A DNA stretch of 64,000 nucleotides from CBDBLK01 sp965215445 (GTDB lineage: Bacteria; Bdellovibrionota; Bacteriovoracia; Bacteriovoracales; Bacteriovoracaceae). Numbering within the stretch: the stretch's first letter is position 1; each line of letters starts with the position of its first letter. Position numbers and translations under genes: made by a program. Positions 32,318 through 40,103 of the stretch are shown piece by piece. The notes under the pieces were generated by a model. The model had not been told where the DNA came from. It made no database searches and saw only the letters and a program-made list of their open reading frames with translations. The stretch lies in NCBI GenBank assembly GCA_965215445.1, contig CBDCDT010000002.1, forward strand, positions 1,798,001 to 1,862,000. The letters run 5' to 3'.

Positions 32318-33001
32318 TTAAAACTTCTTGGGAGTGAAACCTTTTGAGTTTGCGATGGTGGCGATATTGGCCGGGCCACCGGGGGCACGGATGGCGAAGA
32401 GGCCATTTTCTTCCAAATAGGGAAGAACTCGATCTTCCTTTTCTTCGCCTTTGTCTGTTCTGAGATAGGCAACACAGGCATAAATGGTTCTGTTTTTGTA
32501 GGCACTAAAATCATCTTTGAGTTGAGCGAGTTTTTCGAGAAAGTCATCAACCTTGGGAACTGTAAGCGTGGTTTTTACCTCCACAATAATGGCATAATCA
32601 CCATTTTTTACAATTAAGTCGAGTTCGTATTTAGGGTTTCCATCTTCTCTGCGAGCTACAACTTTGGGAATCGGTTGGATATTGGCATCAATCATTTTAA
32701 GGCCCCAATTTCGGAGCAAAGAAACCAAATCCCCCTCAATCAAGTTTTCCATGAAGTCGCCCCATTTGCGGTTAAATTCACCACCAAATTTATTGGCGGT
32801 TTTGCTGACTTCTTTTACAACTTCTTGCAGTTCACGCAATGACTCTTCAGTTTTACGATGAGATTCTTCGGTTTTGTGATGAGATTCTTCAGTTTTGCGC
32901 TGAGATTCTTCGAGTTTGCGCATACCTTTCCAAAATTCGCGCTGATCTTCTCGAATTTTGCTCAAAATATCTTCAGAATCTTTCCGTTTTTCGCTGGCCA
33001 T
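32318..33001 (-). CDS. DUF3782-like protein with coiled coil and nuclease-like fold
   Basis: A 227-residue protein. Residues about 10-65 are a coiled coil made of near-identical seven-residue repeats (KTEESHR). The C-terminal domain has YELDLIVKNGDYAIIVEVKTTL, an Asp and ExK pattern of the PD-(D/E)XK fold found in DUF3782 proteins. GAGGGA precedes ATG 33001; the frame is open further but without a ribosome binding site. It lies opposite to the transfer operon and converges with the possible nuclease gene, so it is probably a separate insertion. The function is unknown. Confidence 0.78.
   Translation of the reverse strand: MASEKRKDSEDILSKIREDQREFWKGMRKLEESQRKTEESHHKTEESHRKTEESLRELQEVVKEVSKTANKFGGEFNRKWGDFMENLIEGDLVSLLRNWGLKMIDANIQPIPKVVARREDGNPKYELDLIVKNGDYAIIVEVKTTLTVPKVDDFLEKLAQLKDDFSAYKNRTIYACVAYLRTDKGEEKEDRVLPYLEENGLFAIRAPGGPANIATIANSKGFTPKKF
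32839..32921 (-). repeat. four tandem 21-bp units in the coiled-coil coding region
   Basis: Four imperfect 21-bp units (GAGATTCTTCGGTTTTGTGAT and variants on the + strand) encode one coiled-coil heptad each. Copy number could change by slippage without breaking the frame, which would alter coiled-coil length. Confidence 0.85.
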
Positions 33002-33145
33002 AAAATCCCTCGCTTTTTCTGGGATTATAGCAATGACAAGAAAAACACGCAAGAATTATTTTTAGGCAATTATGGCCTCAAAAGGCCCTAAAACTGCCAT
33101 TTTAACCCCTTTTTATATTAACTCTAAAACTCACAAAGGAGGCCA

Positions 33146-33289
33146 ATGAACTTTTACCGTTCTGATTGTCTTTCTGTGCTCAAAAGTATGAAGTCCAATT
33201 CTATTACTTCCGTTGTCACCGACCCACCTTATGGAATTAGTATTTTGCATGAGAAGTGGGACAAGGCATTTCCCACACCGGAGATTTAG
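33146..33289 (+). pseudogene. N-terminal fragment of a DNA methyltransferase
   Basis: ATG 33146 behind a perfect AAAGGAGG begins 47 residues that read as the start of a beta-class DNA methyltransferase: FYRSDCLSVLKSMKSNSITSVVTDPPYGI contains the DPPY catalytic motif IV. The frame stops at TAG 33287 after HEKWDKAFPTPEI; nothing downstream continues it, because the coupling ATPase gene begins 20 bases later. The remaining 200 or more residues have been lost, so it cannot be active. Confidence 0.82.
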
Positions 33290-33308
33290 CCATAAGGGAG
33301 AACTACCC

Positions 33309-34814
33309 ATGATTTCAAAGAAGGATTCGACAAAAACAGAAGAACAAATCTTTGATACCGGAATAAAGCTTATTATGGCCTTTTTAGCGGTCTTGGGGGC
33401 CACTTTCAAGCTCGCATGGCTTGGAGGCTTACGGGTGAGTTGGAAGGATTGGAACCTTTACACCGGCCATTTGGGGCCTATGCTGGCGACGTTTTTTATC
33501 GCTACGGTGGACGGAACCCATTTAACCATCCTGAACGAGCTTTTTCCCAGCGTTTTAACCATTGATCGTCTCAACTGGACGACTCGTTTTCCTTGGTATG
33601 TGCATTGGGTAGTTTTGTACTTGGCGGCCAATTTTTTTACCCTCGTATGGCTCGGAATCAAACCTTTTGGGGAGAGGCGACGCTTTCAGGAGGCCATAGA
33701 CCACTTGGGATTGAAGACCGGAACCGGCAAGCGGCCAAAACTTGCTTCCCTTGTGGATTTGGGAGATTTCAAGAAAAAGGCGACTCTTTTTAGTCCTGGC
33801 CTTGGGTGCGACCACTACGAGAAGGGAAAGGAAGACCTCCAGACCAGTTTGGGTTGGAAAATTGACCGCATAGAGAGGGGCAAGAGTCCCAACGTGATGG
33901 AGATTTACCTTGCGGAAAAGGAACTTCCCCAAAAGGTCGATCATCGGGAGCTTTTGCCCCAGATCAAGCGGCCATACCAGTTTGCGGTGGGAGAGTCTTT
34001 TAGGGGAACGATTTTGGCCAAACTGGAAGACCTACCCCACCTTTTGGTGGCGGGGGTGACGGGTGCGGGGAAGTCCACTTTTCTCAATTCCCTGTTGGTG
34101 ACCCTGCTCAAATCCGAGCGGCTGCAAGTCTATGGCATCGACCTTAAAAAGGTGGAGCTGGCCCTCTACAAGGCGTTTCCCAACTTCCATGTGGATGAAA
34201 CGCTCAAAGATGCGGCCCAGACCTTGAAGATGGTTCAGCAGGAAATGGAAAGGCGTTATACCCTCTTGAGCGAGCGCGGACACCGAAAAATCAACCCCGC
34301 ACGGGACAATTTAGACCGCATCGTGGTGGTGGTTGACGAGTGTTCCGACCTCTACGAAAAAGTTCCCCGAGGTTCGGAAAACTTTGAAGTGGTTTCCGAG
34401 TGTAAGGAAATCACCAACCATTTGGCGAGAAAGGGCCGTGCGGCGGGAATCCATCTCATTTTGGCAACCCAAAGGGCATCCAAAGAAACTTTGGATAGTC
34501 GAATTTTAAGCAATATTCCCGCCAAAATGTGTTTCCAAATGGCATCCGTTTCTAACTCAGTTTTGGTCTTAAATAGCAAACAAGCTTACGAACTTCCCAA
34601 AATTCCAGGCCGTGGGTACTGGTCTTTGGGGGTGGACACGGTACAGATTCAAGCACCCTATATCGACGAAAAGGAGGTTATCGCCGAGGCCGATATGGCC
34701 AAATTTGAATTTGAAAATAACCATGTATCTCACCAGACTGGGCCAATGCTCTGTCGCGGGGATGCGCAACTTCAAAAGGAGGTTAACGAAAAATTTAATG
34801 AAAAGAATAAATAA
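33309..34814 (+). CDS. FtsK/SpoIIIE-type DNA translocase, putative coupling protein
   Basis: A 501-residue protein with two or three N-terminal membrane helices (about 17-40, 55-75, 100-118) and an FtsK domain: Walker A GVTGAGKST near residue 250, YGIDLKKVELALY, Walker B IVVVVDECSDLYE, and GIHLILATQRASKETLDSRI. FtsK-like proteins with this layout (TcpA type) act as conjugative coupling proteins that feed DNA to the T4SS. ATG 33309 follows AAGGGAG; the open frame extends upstream only through the methylase remnant. It overlaps the next gene by 17 bases, which supports a shared role in DNA processing. Confidence 0.88.
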   Translation: MISKKDSTKTEEQIFDTGIKLIMAFLAVLGATFKLAWLGGLRVSWKDWNLYTGHLGPMLATFFIATVDGTHLTILNELFPSVLTIDRLNWTTRFPWYVHWVVLYLAANFFTLVWLGIKPFGERRRFQEAIDHLGLKTGTGKRPKLASLVDLGDFKKKATLFSPGLGCDHYEKGKEDLQTSLGWKIDRIERGKSPNVMEIYLAEKELPQKVDHRELLPQIKRPYQFAVGESFRGTILAKLEDLPHLLVAGVTGAGKSTFLNSLLVTLLKSERLQVYGIDLKKVELALYKAFPNFHVDETLKDAAQTLKMVQQEMERRYTLLSERGHRKINPARDNLDRIVVVVDECSDLYEKVPRGSENFEVVSECKEITNHLARKGRAAGIHLILATQRASKETLDSRILSNIPAKMCFQMASVSNSVLVLNSKQAYELPKIPGRGYWSLGVDTVQIQAPYIDEKEVIAEADMAKFEFENNHVSHQTGPMLCRGDAQLQKEVNEKFNEKNK

Positions 34815-35562
34815 ATGGTATGTGGGGGACGTTTTGTCTCTCAAATGTTCCCGAGCATTGGAACAGCTTTACCTTTGCTCGGCATCGACGGTCAAACAAT
34901 TGCAAAGGGATGCTTTCGATAATGGCGATTTGTCCCTGACTTATCGGAAAATGAGAGAACTTGAAAAGGCGGGATATGTTGAACGGGTTTATTTTAACAA
35001 TAAAGGCAGAAATACAATGGCCTATACTCTGACCGCCAAAGGGTTTCGTAAGTTTGTTTTGGAGGAAGAGGGCGAAAGGCCTTTGGCTAGAAGATTTAAA
35101 CCCCAGTCCCTTTTGCACGAGTTGACTTTGGTGGATATTCGTCACGCTTTTGGCAAACTCTCGGTGGTCAAGAACTACTACACGGAAAATTTGATGCTTT
35201 CGGGTTCAGACCATTTTGACAACGAAAAACTCAAAAAGGCCATTCCTTTGCGGTCAGATGCCATTGTGGAACTCATACGGGAGGGCAAGAGTTATTTTTT
35301 TGCCATTGAGTACGAAGTGGCCCTCAAATACGCCGGTAGAATCAAGCATAAAATAAACAATTACTACGACTGTCGGGAGCTTGCCGGTGTCATTTTTATT
35401 ACCAAAGAAAGGCGAATCCAGAAGAGTCTTATGGCCATAGAAGAACGGGAAAATGCCCGATTCAATCCCAAAATTTTCTATGCCACCCTTGAAGAAGTCC
35501 TCAAATCGTCCGGCAAATTGACATTTACCGGAAGGAACAATGCCAAACTGACCATTGCTTAA
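34798..35562 (+). CDS. replication-relaxation-family-like protein, candidate relaxase
   Basis: A 254-residue protein. The N-terminal winged helix (LYLCSASTVKQL...SLTYRKMRELEKAGYVERVYF...TMAYTLTAKG) is followed by a domain with LLHELTLVDIRHAF, PLRSDAIVELIREGKSYFFAIEYEVALK and YYDCRELAGVIFITKERRI. This arrangement resembles Replic_Relax proteins, whose second domain has a restriction-endonuclease-like core (the D...ExE pattern in DAIVEL...FAIEYE). No classical MOB relaxase is present in the window, so this is the best candidate. A 16-bp hairpin lies 18 bases after its stop. Confidence 0.72.
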   Translation: MKRINKWYVGDVLSLKCSRALEQLYLCSASTVKQLQRDAFDNGDLSLTYRKMRELEKAGYVERVYFNNKGRNTMAYTLTAKGFRKFVLEEEGERPLARRFKPQSLLHELTLVDIRHAFGKLSVVKNYYTENLMLSGSDHFDNEKLKKAIPLRSDAIVELIREGKSYFFAIEYEVALKYAGRIKHKINNYYDCRELAGVIFITKERRIQKSLMAIEERENARFNPKIFYATLEEVLKSSGKLTFTGRNNAKLTIA

Positions 35563-35579
35563 GGCCTCCAAAACCCCCT

Positions 35580-35613
35580 CCAAACGGACTCCAACCGTTG
35601 GAGTTCCGTTTGG
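35580..35613. other. long inverted repeat, candidate oriT or hairpin
   Basis: The left arm CCAAACGGACTCCAA (35580-35594) pairs with TTGGAGTTCCGTTTGG (35598-35613) with a single bulged base, leaving a three-base centre. No T run follows, so it is not a typical terminator. It lies between the candidate relaxase gene and a 166-base non-coding stretch, a common place for a transfer origin. That is inference. Confidence 0.6.
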
Positions 35614-35728
35614 ATTGGTGGGTCTGTTTAATCGTTGGAAATTACTGGATTGAGAGGGAAGAGAGGCCTGATTTTTTTTGCTGACTCTATCCCCAAATCC
35701 ACATTATTCACAAAAGGAGTAAATCGCT

Positions 35729-36085
35729 ATGAATTTTTTCACTTTTAGCGTGCTTTTTAGCTCGCTTTTTTTCTCAAGCTGCGCCTCTATGCGTGGCAGC
35801 CTGACAGCAACAAGTTTGACGGGAGTGACCGTTGGCGCGGCCTCTGGAGCAATCTTTGCGCCCCAGAGCAAATCAAAAGTCGCCTTCAAGGGAGCACTGA
35901 TCGGCGGGGTGATTGGACTTGCCGCCGGATACTTTGCCCACAAGACCTTAGAAAAAAGAGATCGGAAAGTGAGGCGCGAGCTTCTCTTTAACTTGGAAAA
36001 TTTTGGAGTCGATGGAATCGAGAAGGCCAGGGAACCCAAACCCGCCTGCTCACTTTTAGGAGGAAAAGGCCATGCCAGTTTTTAA
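35729..36085 (+). CDS. glycine-zipper lipoprotein
   Basis: A 118-residue protein with a lipobox (LFFSSCAS, Cys about 18) and a glycine-zipper region, GVTVGAASGAIFA...GALIGGVIGLAAGYFA, that can form a membrane-inserting hairpin; a charged tail follows. AAAGGAG precedes ATG 35729. Small glycine-rich lipoproteins in conjugation operons may take the place of VirB7 or act in entry exclusion. The start of the next gene lies within its last codons, so the two are co-translated. Confidence 0.78.
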   Translation: MNFFTFSVLFSSLFFSSCASMRGSLTATSLTGVTVGAASGAIFAPQSKSKVAFKGALIGGVIGLAAGYFAHKTLEKRDRKVRRELLFNLENFGVDGIEKAREPKPACSLLGGKGHASF

Positions 36086-36866
36086 ACTCATCCTTTTAGG
36101 GTTGTTGGTACTCGGTTGCGATGATTTTAAGGAACCCACGCCAGTTGATACCACCAATTCAGTGAGCGAGTCACCCAAAAGCGAAATGCAGGAAATTCTC
36201 ACTGATGAGTTGGTAAGCGAAAAAATCTTTGTCGCCAAGATCAAGGCAGGGGACAAGGTTTATTTCAAAATTAAAGGATGGCGGGAAAAATCCCAGTTTA
36301 ACACTTTTACCCATCGGGCAAACGCTCACTGGATTAAAGAAAGTTGTCAGGACAATTCTTGGCAGGATGAGAATGGAGACGTTTGGGTTTCTCCTTCACC
36401 AAAAAAACCTTGGATAAACCCCTCATTATTAGGCCCTGTCTATCACGATTTTGACTTTGGAGGTTGCACCTACACAGATCAAAAAAATGTTTGCGAAATG
36501 CGCTACCGGCAAAAAGGGCCGATACACACGGAACCCATCTACCCCAGCGAAAGTTTTCTACTTTATCCCTTGCGGATTGTGCTGAGAGATAAATTTTTCC
36601 CCCTCAAAATCACTTCGGTGGGAAGGGAGTTTTTCGAGGGGGTGTTGGAAGTCACCAAAGAGATGCTGGAAGTTTCCGACGACCTTTCCTTGGAAGTCAT
36701 CAATCCCCCGCCTCTCAACGTGGAGGTGGGTTTTTTGTGGTTTGGAAGCTGCCCCGGAAGGAATGAACCTACTTTTAAGACCGATACCAGCACCGAAACT
36801 TGGACAGATCAGGATTTTACCCGCAACAAATTTTTGGTTTCTGTCACGCTGGAAACCACACCCTAA
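36072..36866 (+). CDS. lipoprotein of unknown function in the transfer operon
   Basis: A 264-residue lipoprotein: short signal sequence and lipobox LLVLGCDD (Cys about 16), then a Thr/Ser-rich linker and a beta-rich domain with several aromatic blocks (WREKSQFNTFTHRANAHW, YHDFDFGGCTYTDQKNVCEMRY). Paired cysteines may form disulphides. AGGAGG precedes ATG 36072, which overlaps the glycine-zipper gene by 14 bases. No family is recognised; an outer-membrane role in transfer or exclusion is likely from context. Confidence 0.72.
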   Translation: MPVFKLILLGLLVLGCDDFKEPTPVDTTNSVSESPKSEMQEILTDELVSEKIFVAKIKAGDKVYFKIKGWREKSQFNTFTHRANAHWIKESCQDNSWQDENGDVWVSPSPKKPWINPSLLGPVYHDFDFGGCTYTDQKNVCEMRYRQKGPIHTEPIYPSESFLLYPLRIVLRDKFFPLKITSVGREFFEGVLEVTKEMLEVSDDLSLEVINPPPLNVEVGFLWFGSCPGRNEPTFKTDTSTETWTDQDFTRNKFLVSVTLETTP

Positions 36867-36880
36867 AGGAGGGCGCAAAA

Positions 36881-37204
36881 ATGCACAAGTCAACTCCCAG
36901 AGTCAACCTAGATGAGCAGGCCCATCAGGAACTTCAAGAAATGCTTGGTGAACTTCGCCAGTCCCATGAGTTTGTTAAAATCAAACCCGCAGAACTCACC
37001 GCTTGGATTATCAAGTGGTTTTTCCAAAATGCCTTTGCCAAGCAAAAGGACAAAATTGCCAAGCAGCACTTTAAGCGCAAAGACTACCTTAAAAAGGCCC
37101 TTAGAAACACCCAGAGCGATGAGGACGTGGATAAAATCTTAAAGATAGCTCTTGGCAAGGACGAGGCAAAATCCAGGCCCAAAAGAGTTAAAAACGATGG
37201 ATAA
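36881..37204 (+). CDS. small basic helical protein, possible DNA-binding accessory
   Basis: A 107-residue protein beginning MHKSTPRVNLDEQAHQELQEMLGELRQ. The N-terminus (PRVNLDEQAHQEL) has the strand-helix look of ribbon-helix-helix proteins, and the C-terminus is very Lys-rich. AAAGGAGGG lies seven bases before ATG 36881. Located between the lipoproteins and the recombinase, it might be a mobilisation accessory protein that helps the relaxase bind oriT. This is tentative. Confidence 0.65.
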   Translation: MHKSTPRVNLDEQAHQELQEMLGELRQSHEFVKIKPAELTAWIIKWFFQNAFAKQKDKIAKQHFKRKDYLKKALRNTQSDEDVDKILKIALGKDEAKSRPKRVKNDG

Positions 37205-37326
37205 AATGACTCTAAACGACTTTGGAGGTGGGCCAATATGGCCCATCTCTTTTGCAACTTTTTTTGTAAATAAGCTGGACAAATACTTGTTTTCGAGGGA
37301 AATTATACACCTGAGATCAGGGAAGA

Positions 37327-37521
37327 TTGAAGATTAGCTGTTATAAAACTGGAAGGTTTATTCAGCTTAAAAACAGGAAACTTGAAGTAGAAATTGAATT
37401 TGTTCAATTAGGAGAAAAAGAAGATGAGAAACGTATTGAAAGGCTCTCCAGACGAATCCTCCGCATCGTGGAGGAAGATGAGCAAAAACGTAAAATCCAG
37501 AAACGCCGCCGTAACGCCTGA
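37327..37521 (+). CDS. possible small basic protein overlapping the recombinase start
   Basis: A frame of 64 residues from TTG 37327 (MKISCYKTGRFIQLKNRKLEVEIEFVQLGE) with a strongly basic C-terminus (RKIQKRRRNA). It overlaps the recombinase start by about 100 bases in another frame. The N-terminal part looks protein-like, but the start codon is weak, and the end might be a shadow of the recombinase N-terminus. Small basic proteins coupled to recombinases can serve as directionality factors. Confidence 0.35.
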   Translation: MKISCYKTGRFIQLKNRKLEVEIEFVQLGEKEDEKRIERLSRRILRIVEEDEQKRKIQKRRRNA

Positions 37522-39175
37522 AAGTTCCAAAGTTTTGAGAGTTGCGGCCTATATCAGGCTTTCACCAACCGGCGATGATCGGGAAGAGGGTTCCATGGTT
37601 TCCCATCCTCAAAGGATTAAGGATTTTGTCGAATTGAAAAACAAGCAAACGGAAGATGGTTGGGGTGAAATTGTTGAATGGTATTTTGACAAAGACCAGT
37701 CGGGAAAAGACCTCAACCGGCCAGGGTTTCAAAAATTGTGTGACGATATAAAACTGGGACTTCTCGACGTGGTGATTGTCACTGAGTTATCGAGGTTGAG
37801 CCGCAGGGTAAAAGATTTCTGCCATGTCTGGGATTTTTTTAAGGCCCACAATGTGAAATTTTTAAGCCTCAAAGAAAACTTCGATACCTCCACACCCATG
37901 GGTGAACTTATGCTTATTCAGGCGATCGGCTTTGCCCAGTTTGAGCGTGAAACTATTGTGGAGCGGATTAAAAACGGCTCCAGAGCACGGGCAGAGCGGG
38001 GGCTGGCTAATGGTACTGCTCCTTTGGGGTTTGACCTTGTTCATGGCAAGGCAAACCATAGGACTGTTAATCCTCAAGAAAAGGCTTACGTCCGATTTAT
38101 TTTCAAGAAAATGCTGGAGTTAAAAACCATTGCTAAATTGCAGGCCTATCTCAACAGCAACGGATATAAGACGAAAGAATTTACTTCGGGCACTGGCCGT
38201 AAAAGGGGAGGAACGCGCTGGACGTTGGGTTCACTTCACCTTTTACTGACCAACAGGGCCTACATAGGACAACGGGAATTTAACAAGGTCAATAAAACCA
38301 AAGATCAGGAAAATTTGCGTTCAAATGAGAGGTATTTTTTTACCAAGGCACAGTGGCCGGCATTGATAGATGAAAAACTTTTTTTTGAGGTTCAGTCACT
38401 TTTGGAACACAACAAGAAAAAGGCCAGAAGATACGTTTACAATTACCGTTTAACGGGATTGGTGAAATGTGCCGAGTGTGACGAATGGCTCGGCGGCAAG
38501 TCGGGAACGGGGAGAAAAAACAAGTATTTTTATTACGGGCACAGTCGGAAAATGACGATTGAAGGAGATCACCACATTAAGCGTTGCCATTTGGAGAATA
38601 TCCCTGCGCCCCAGTTGGAAGAGTTGGTTTTGGAACGGCTTAAATATTTAGCCAGCGATGAAAAACTTTTAGTCCAATTGGTCAAAGATTCTTCTGCGGG
38701 CAAAAGCGAAGAGTATAAGTCGATTAATTCTTTGATTTGTTCCAAAGAGAATGAGAGGCGGGAAGTGGCCAATAAGCTGGACAACTTGATTGATGCAGTT
38801 GCTAGCATTAAAGACGCTGTGGCTAAAGATGCCATTCAGGCAAAGCTTGGAAAGATGGCCAGAAGAAGCAATGAGTTAGAAATTGAGATAGAAAAACTGC
38901 GCTTTGAGTTAAAAAAATGCCGTGGCAAACTTTTGGATGCCTCAACCGCCTTTAAGGTTCTCAAGGCCTTTAACAATTCCTTGGAGGGCAAACCGGCGGC
39001 GGTTCAGGCGCAAATTTTAGAGGACATTGTTAAGGAAGTGGTGGTCTATCCAGAGCGTGTCACGCTCAAACTTTACGGAACCAGTTCCGAGGAATTTCTT
39101 GGGGCCGCTTCGGCCGGCGGTCATCTCCCTAACGGTTCGTCCCGTATTCAGGTTGGTGCTCGGAACTGGAATTGA
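37424..39175 (+). CDS. large serine recombinase (integrase of the element)
   Basis: A 583-residue site-specific recombinase. The catalytic domain at about 38-190 carries the nucleophile in AAYIRLSPTGDD (Ser47) and the conserved TELSRLSRRVKDF and AQFERETIVERI blocks. A Recombinase domain follows, then a zinc ribbon (CAECDEWLGG...KRCHLENI), a long coiled coil (about 425-510) and a C-terminal part. Such enzymes integrate and excise elements at short att sites. The last seven codons and the stop lie inside the 3' end of tRNA-Leu, so the reading frame crosses the presumed attachment site. ATG 37424 follows AGGAG; ATG 37478 is an alternative. Confidence 0.93.
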   Translation: MRNVLKGSPDESSASWRKMSKNVKSRNAAVTPESSKVLRVAAYIRLSPTGDDREEGSMVSHPQRIKDFVELKNKQTEDGWGEIVEWYFDKDQSGKDLNRPGFQKLCDDIKLGLLDVVIVTELSRLSRRVKDFCHVWDFFKAHNVKFLSLKENFDTSTPMGELMLIQAIGFAQFERETIVERIKNGSRARAERGLANGTAPLGFDLVHGKANHRTVNPQEKAYVRFIFKKMLELKTIAKLQAYLNSNGYKTKEFTSGTGRKRGGTRWTLGSLHLLLTNRAYIGQREFNKVNKTKDQENLRSNERYFFTKAQWPALIDEKLFFEVQSLLEHNKKKARRYVYNYRLTGLVKCAECDEWLGGKSGTGRKNKYFYYGHSRKMTIEGDHHIKRCHLENIPAPQLEELVLERLKYLASDEKLLVQLVKDSSAGKSEEYKSINSLICSKENERREVANKLDNLIDAVASIKDAVAKDAIQAKLGKMARRSNELEIEIEKLRFELKKCRGKLLDASTAFKVLKAFNNSLEGKPAAVQAQILEDIVKEVVVYPERVTLKLYGTSSEEFLGAASAGGHLPNGSSRIQVGARNWN

Positions 39176-39180
39176 ACCAG
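39154..39180. other. presumed attachment junction at the tRNA-Leu 3' end
   Basis: The recombinase gene runs into the tRNA 3' end (stop at 39173-39175), and chromosomal genes begin on the other side. A tRNA 3' end beside an integrase gene is the classic right end of an integrated element. The matching left end could not be identified; large serine recombinases need only a two- to three-base common core, so no long direct repeat is expected. Confidence 0.6.
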
Positions 39181-39240
39181 CACGGGATTGCTCCCACAGC
39201 GCCCTCAACGCTGCGCGTCTACCTATTCCGCCACCCGAGC
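39154..39240 (-). tRNA. tRNA-Leu (anticodon GAG)
   Basis: An 87-base gene, 5' end at 39240. Acceptor GCTCGGG pairs with TCCGAGC before an encoded ACCA. The D region is GTGGCGGAATAGGTAGAC. The anticodon stem CAGCG/CGCTG encloses loop TTGAGGG (anticodon GAG). A long variable arm (GGGA-GCAA-TCCC) and a T arm with GGTTCAATTCC follow, typical of class II leucine tRNA. The 3' end overlaps the end of the serine recombinase gene on the other strand. Confidence 0.96.
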
Positions 39241-39280
39241 TTGTGTTTTTAAATACACCGACGGGCCTTGGTTTGGCCAC

Positions 39281-39305
39281 AAAAATGGCCCTCAAAAAGA
39301 GGGCC
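39281..39305 (-). terminator. rho-independent terminator downstream of 39325-39903
   Basis: On the minus strand GGCCCTC, a TTTTT loop and GAGGGCC form a seven-pair stem followed by ATTTTTG. It lies 20 bases past the stop of the minus-strand gene and upstream of tRNA-Leu, so it separates their transcripts. Confidence 0.72.
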
Positions 39306-39324
39306 GTAAGAAGGTGCTTGGGGG

Positions 39325-39903
39325 TTATTTCCTCAATTGTCGCATGGACTTAGATTGGGATTGGAAATGCACGGAAGCGTCTCGATCATTGTAGCAGGAT
39401 TGGCGGCATTCCAGTTTGGCAACCAGACTGATGTTGATGTCTTCTCCCTGTAATGAAACGAAAGCGCTATCTGTTCCCGTTAGTTCAGGGATGGAACCAT
39501 CCAAGGCCTGTCCAGCAGAATTGTTGGTTCTGGCCTGAAGGTAAAGGGCGTGTTGCCCCGGCCAATTGATTTCATTTAAGGCGGTCAGCACTTCGGAGGC
39601 CTCAATGGCGACGATTTCAGGAAGTGCGCCACTGAGAATGAGCGTACCCAGACTTTTGACTTTTGCCACCTTTTTGTACTTGGCATAATGCTGGCCTGTG
39701 GCCTTCACCATCAAATCCAGATGGATTTCTCTGGCATCGTTTTGATGTCTGGAGTGGTGGTGGATTTCAACCAGCAACCTGGCATCGGGCCGCAGTTGGG
39801 TGAGTTGCTTTGCCTGATCCGCCGAGGCCTGGTGGGATGAGAGTGCCGCAAAAAGCGCCAAGGCCCACAGAGTTTTTGATTTTACGAGATGTACGAGTTC
39901 CAT
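39325..39903 (-). CDS. exported protein of unknown function
   Basis: A 192-residue protein with a Sec signal peptide (LVKSKTLWALALFAALSSHQASA). The mature part is beta-rich with no recognised domain; ARLLVEIHHHSRHQNDAREIHLDLMVKA near the N-terminus is rich in His, which might bind metal. AAGGAGAATATTTT precedes ATG 39903; the frame is open 20 codons further but without a ribosome binding site. It is the first chromosomal protein gene past the element. The 200 bases upstream to hemE hold no other gene I can support. Confidence 0.72.
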   Translation of the reverse strand: MELVHLVKSKTLWALALFAALSSHQASADQAKQLTQLRPDARLLVEIHHHSRHQNDAREIHLDLMVKATGQHYAKYKKVAKVKSLGTLILSGALPEIVAIEASEVLTALNEINWPGQHALYLQARTNNSAGQALDGSIPELTGTDSAFVSLQGEDINISLVAKLECRQSCYNDRDASVHFQSQSKSMRQLRK

Positions 39904-40103
39904 AAAATATTCTCCTTTGTTTTGTTCACCATGCCCTTTATTACAGAGCATTATGGAGAGCATCTTAACAAAACAAGTAAAATAGTCAAGTTATTTTTGA
40001 ACGAGTGAGTAATTTTTACATTATGCAATAAGACCCAGCTTGCCCGCCAACTCATTGATTTTCATAGGTTTTCCTCCTCAAAATCCGGGTTATAGCGCAG
40101 TCC

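Noticed and set aside
37197..37337. A 46-codon open frame (MDKMTLNDFGGG...)
   Set aside because: No ribosome binding site, composition not convincing, and nothing around it needs it.
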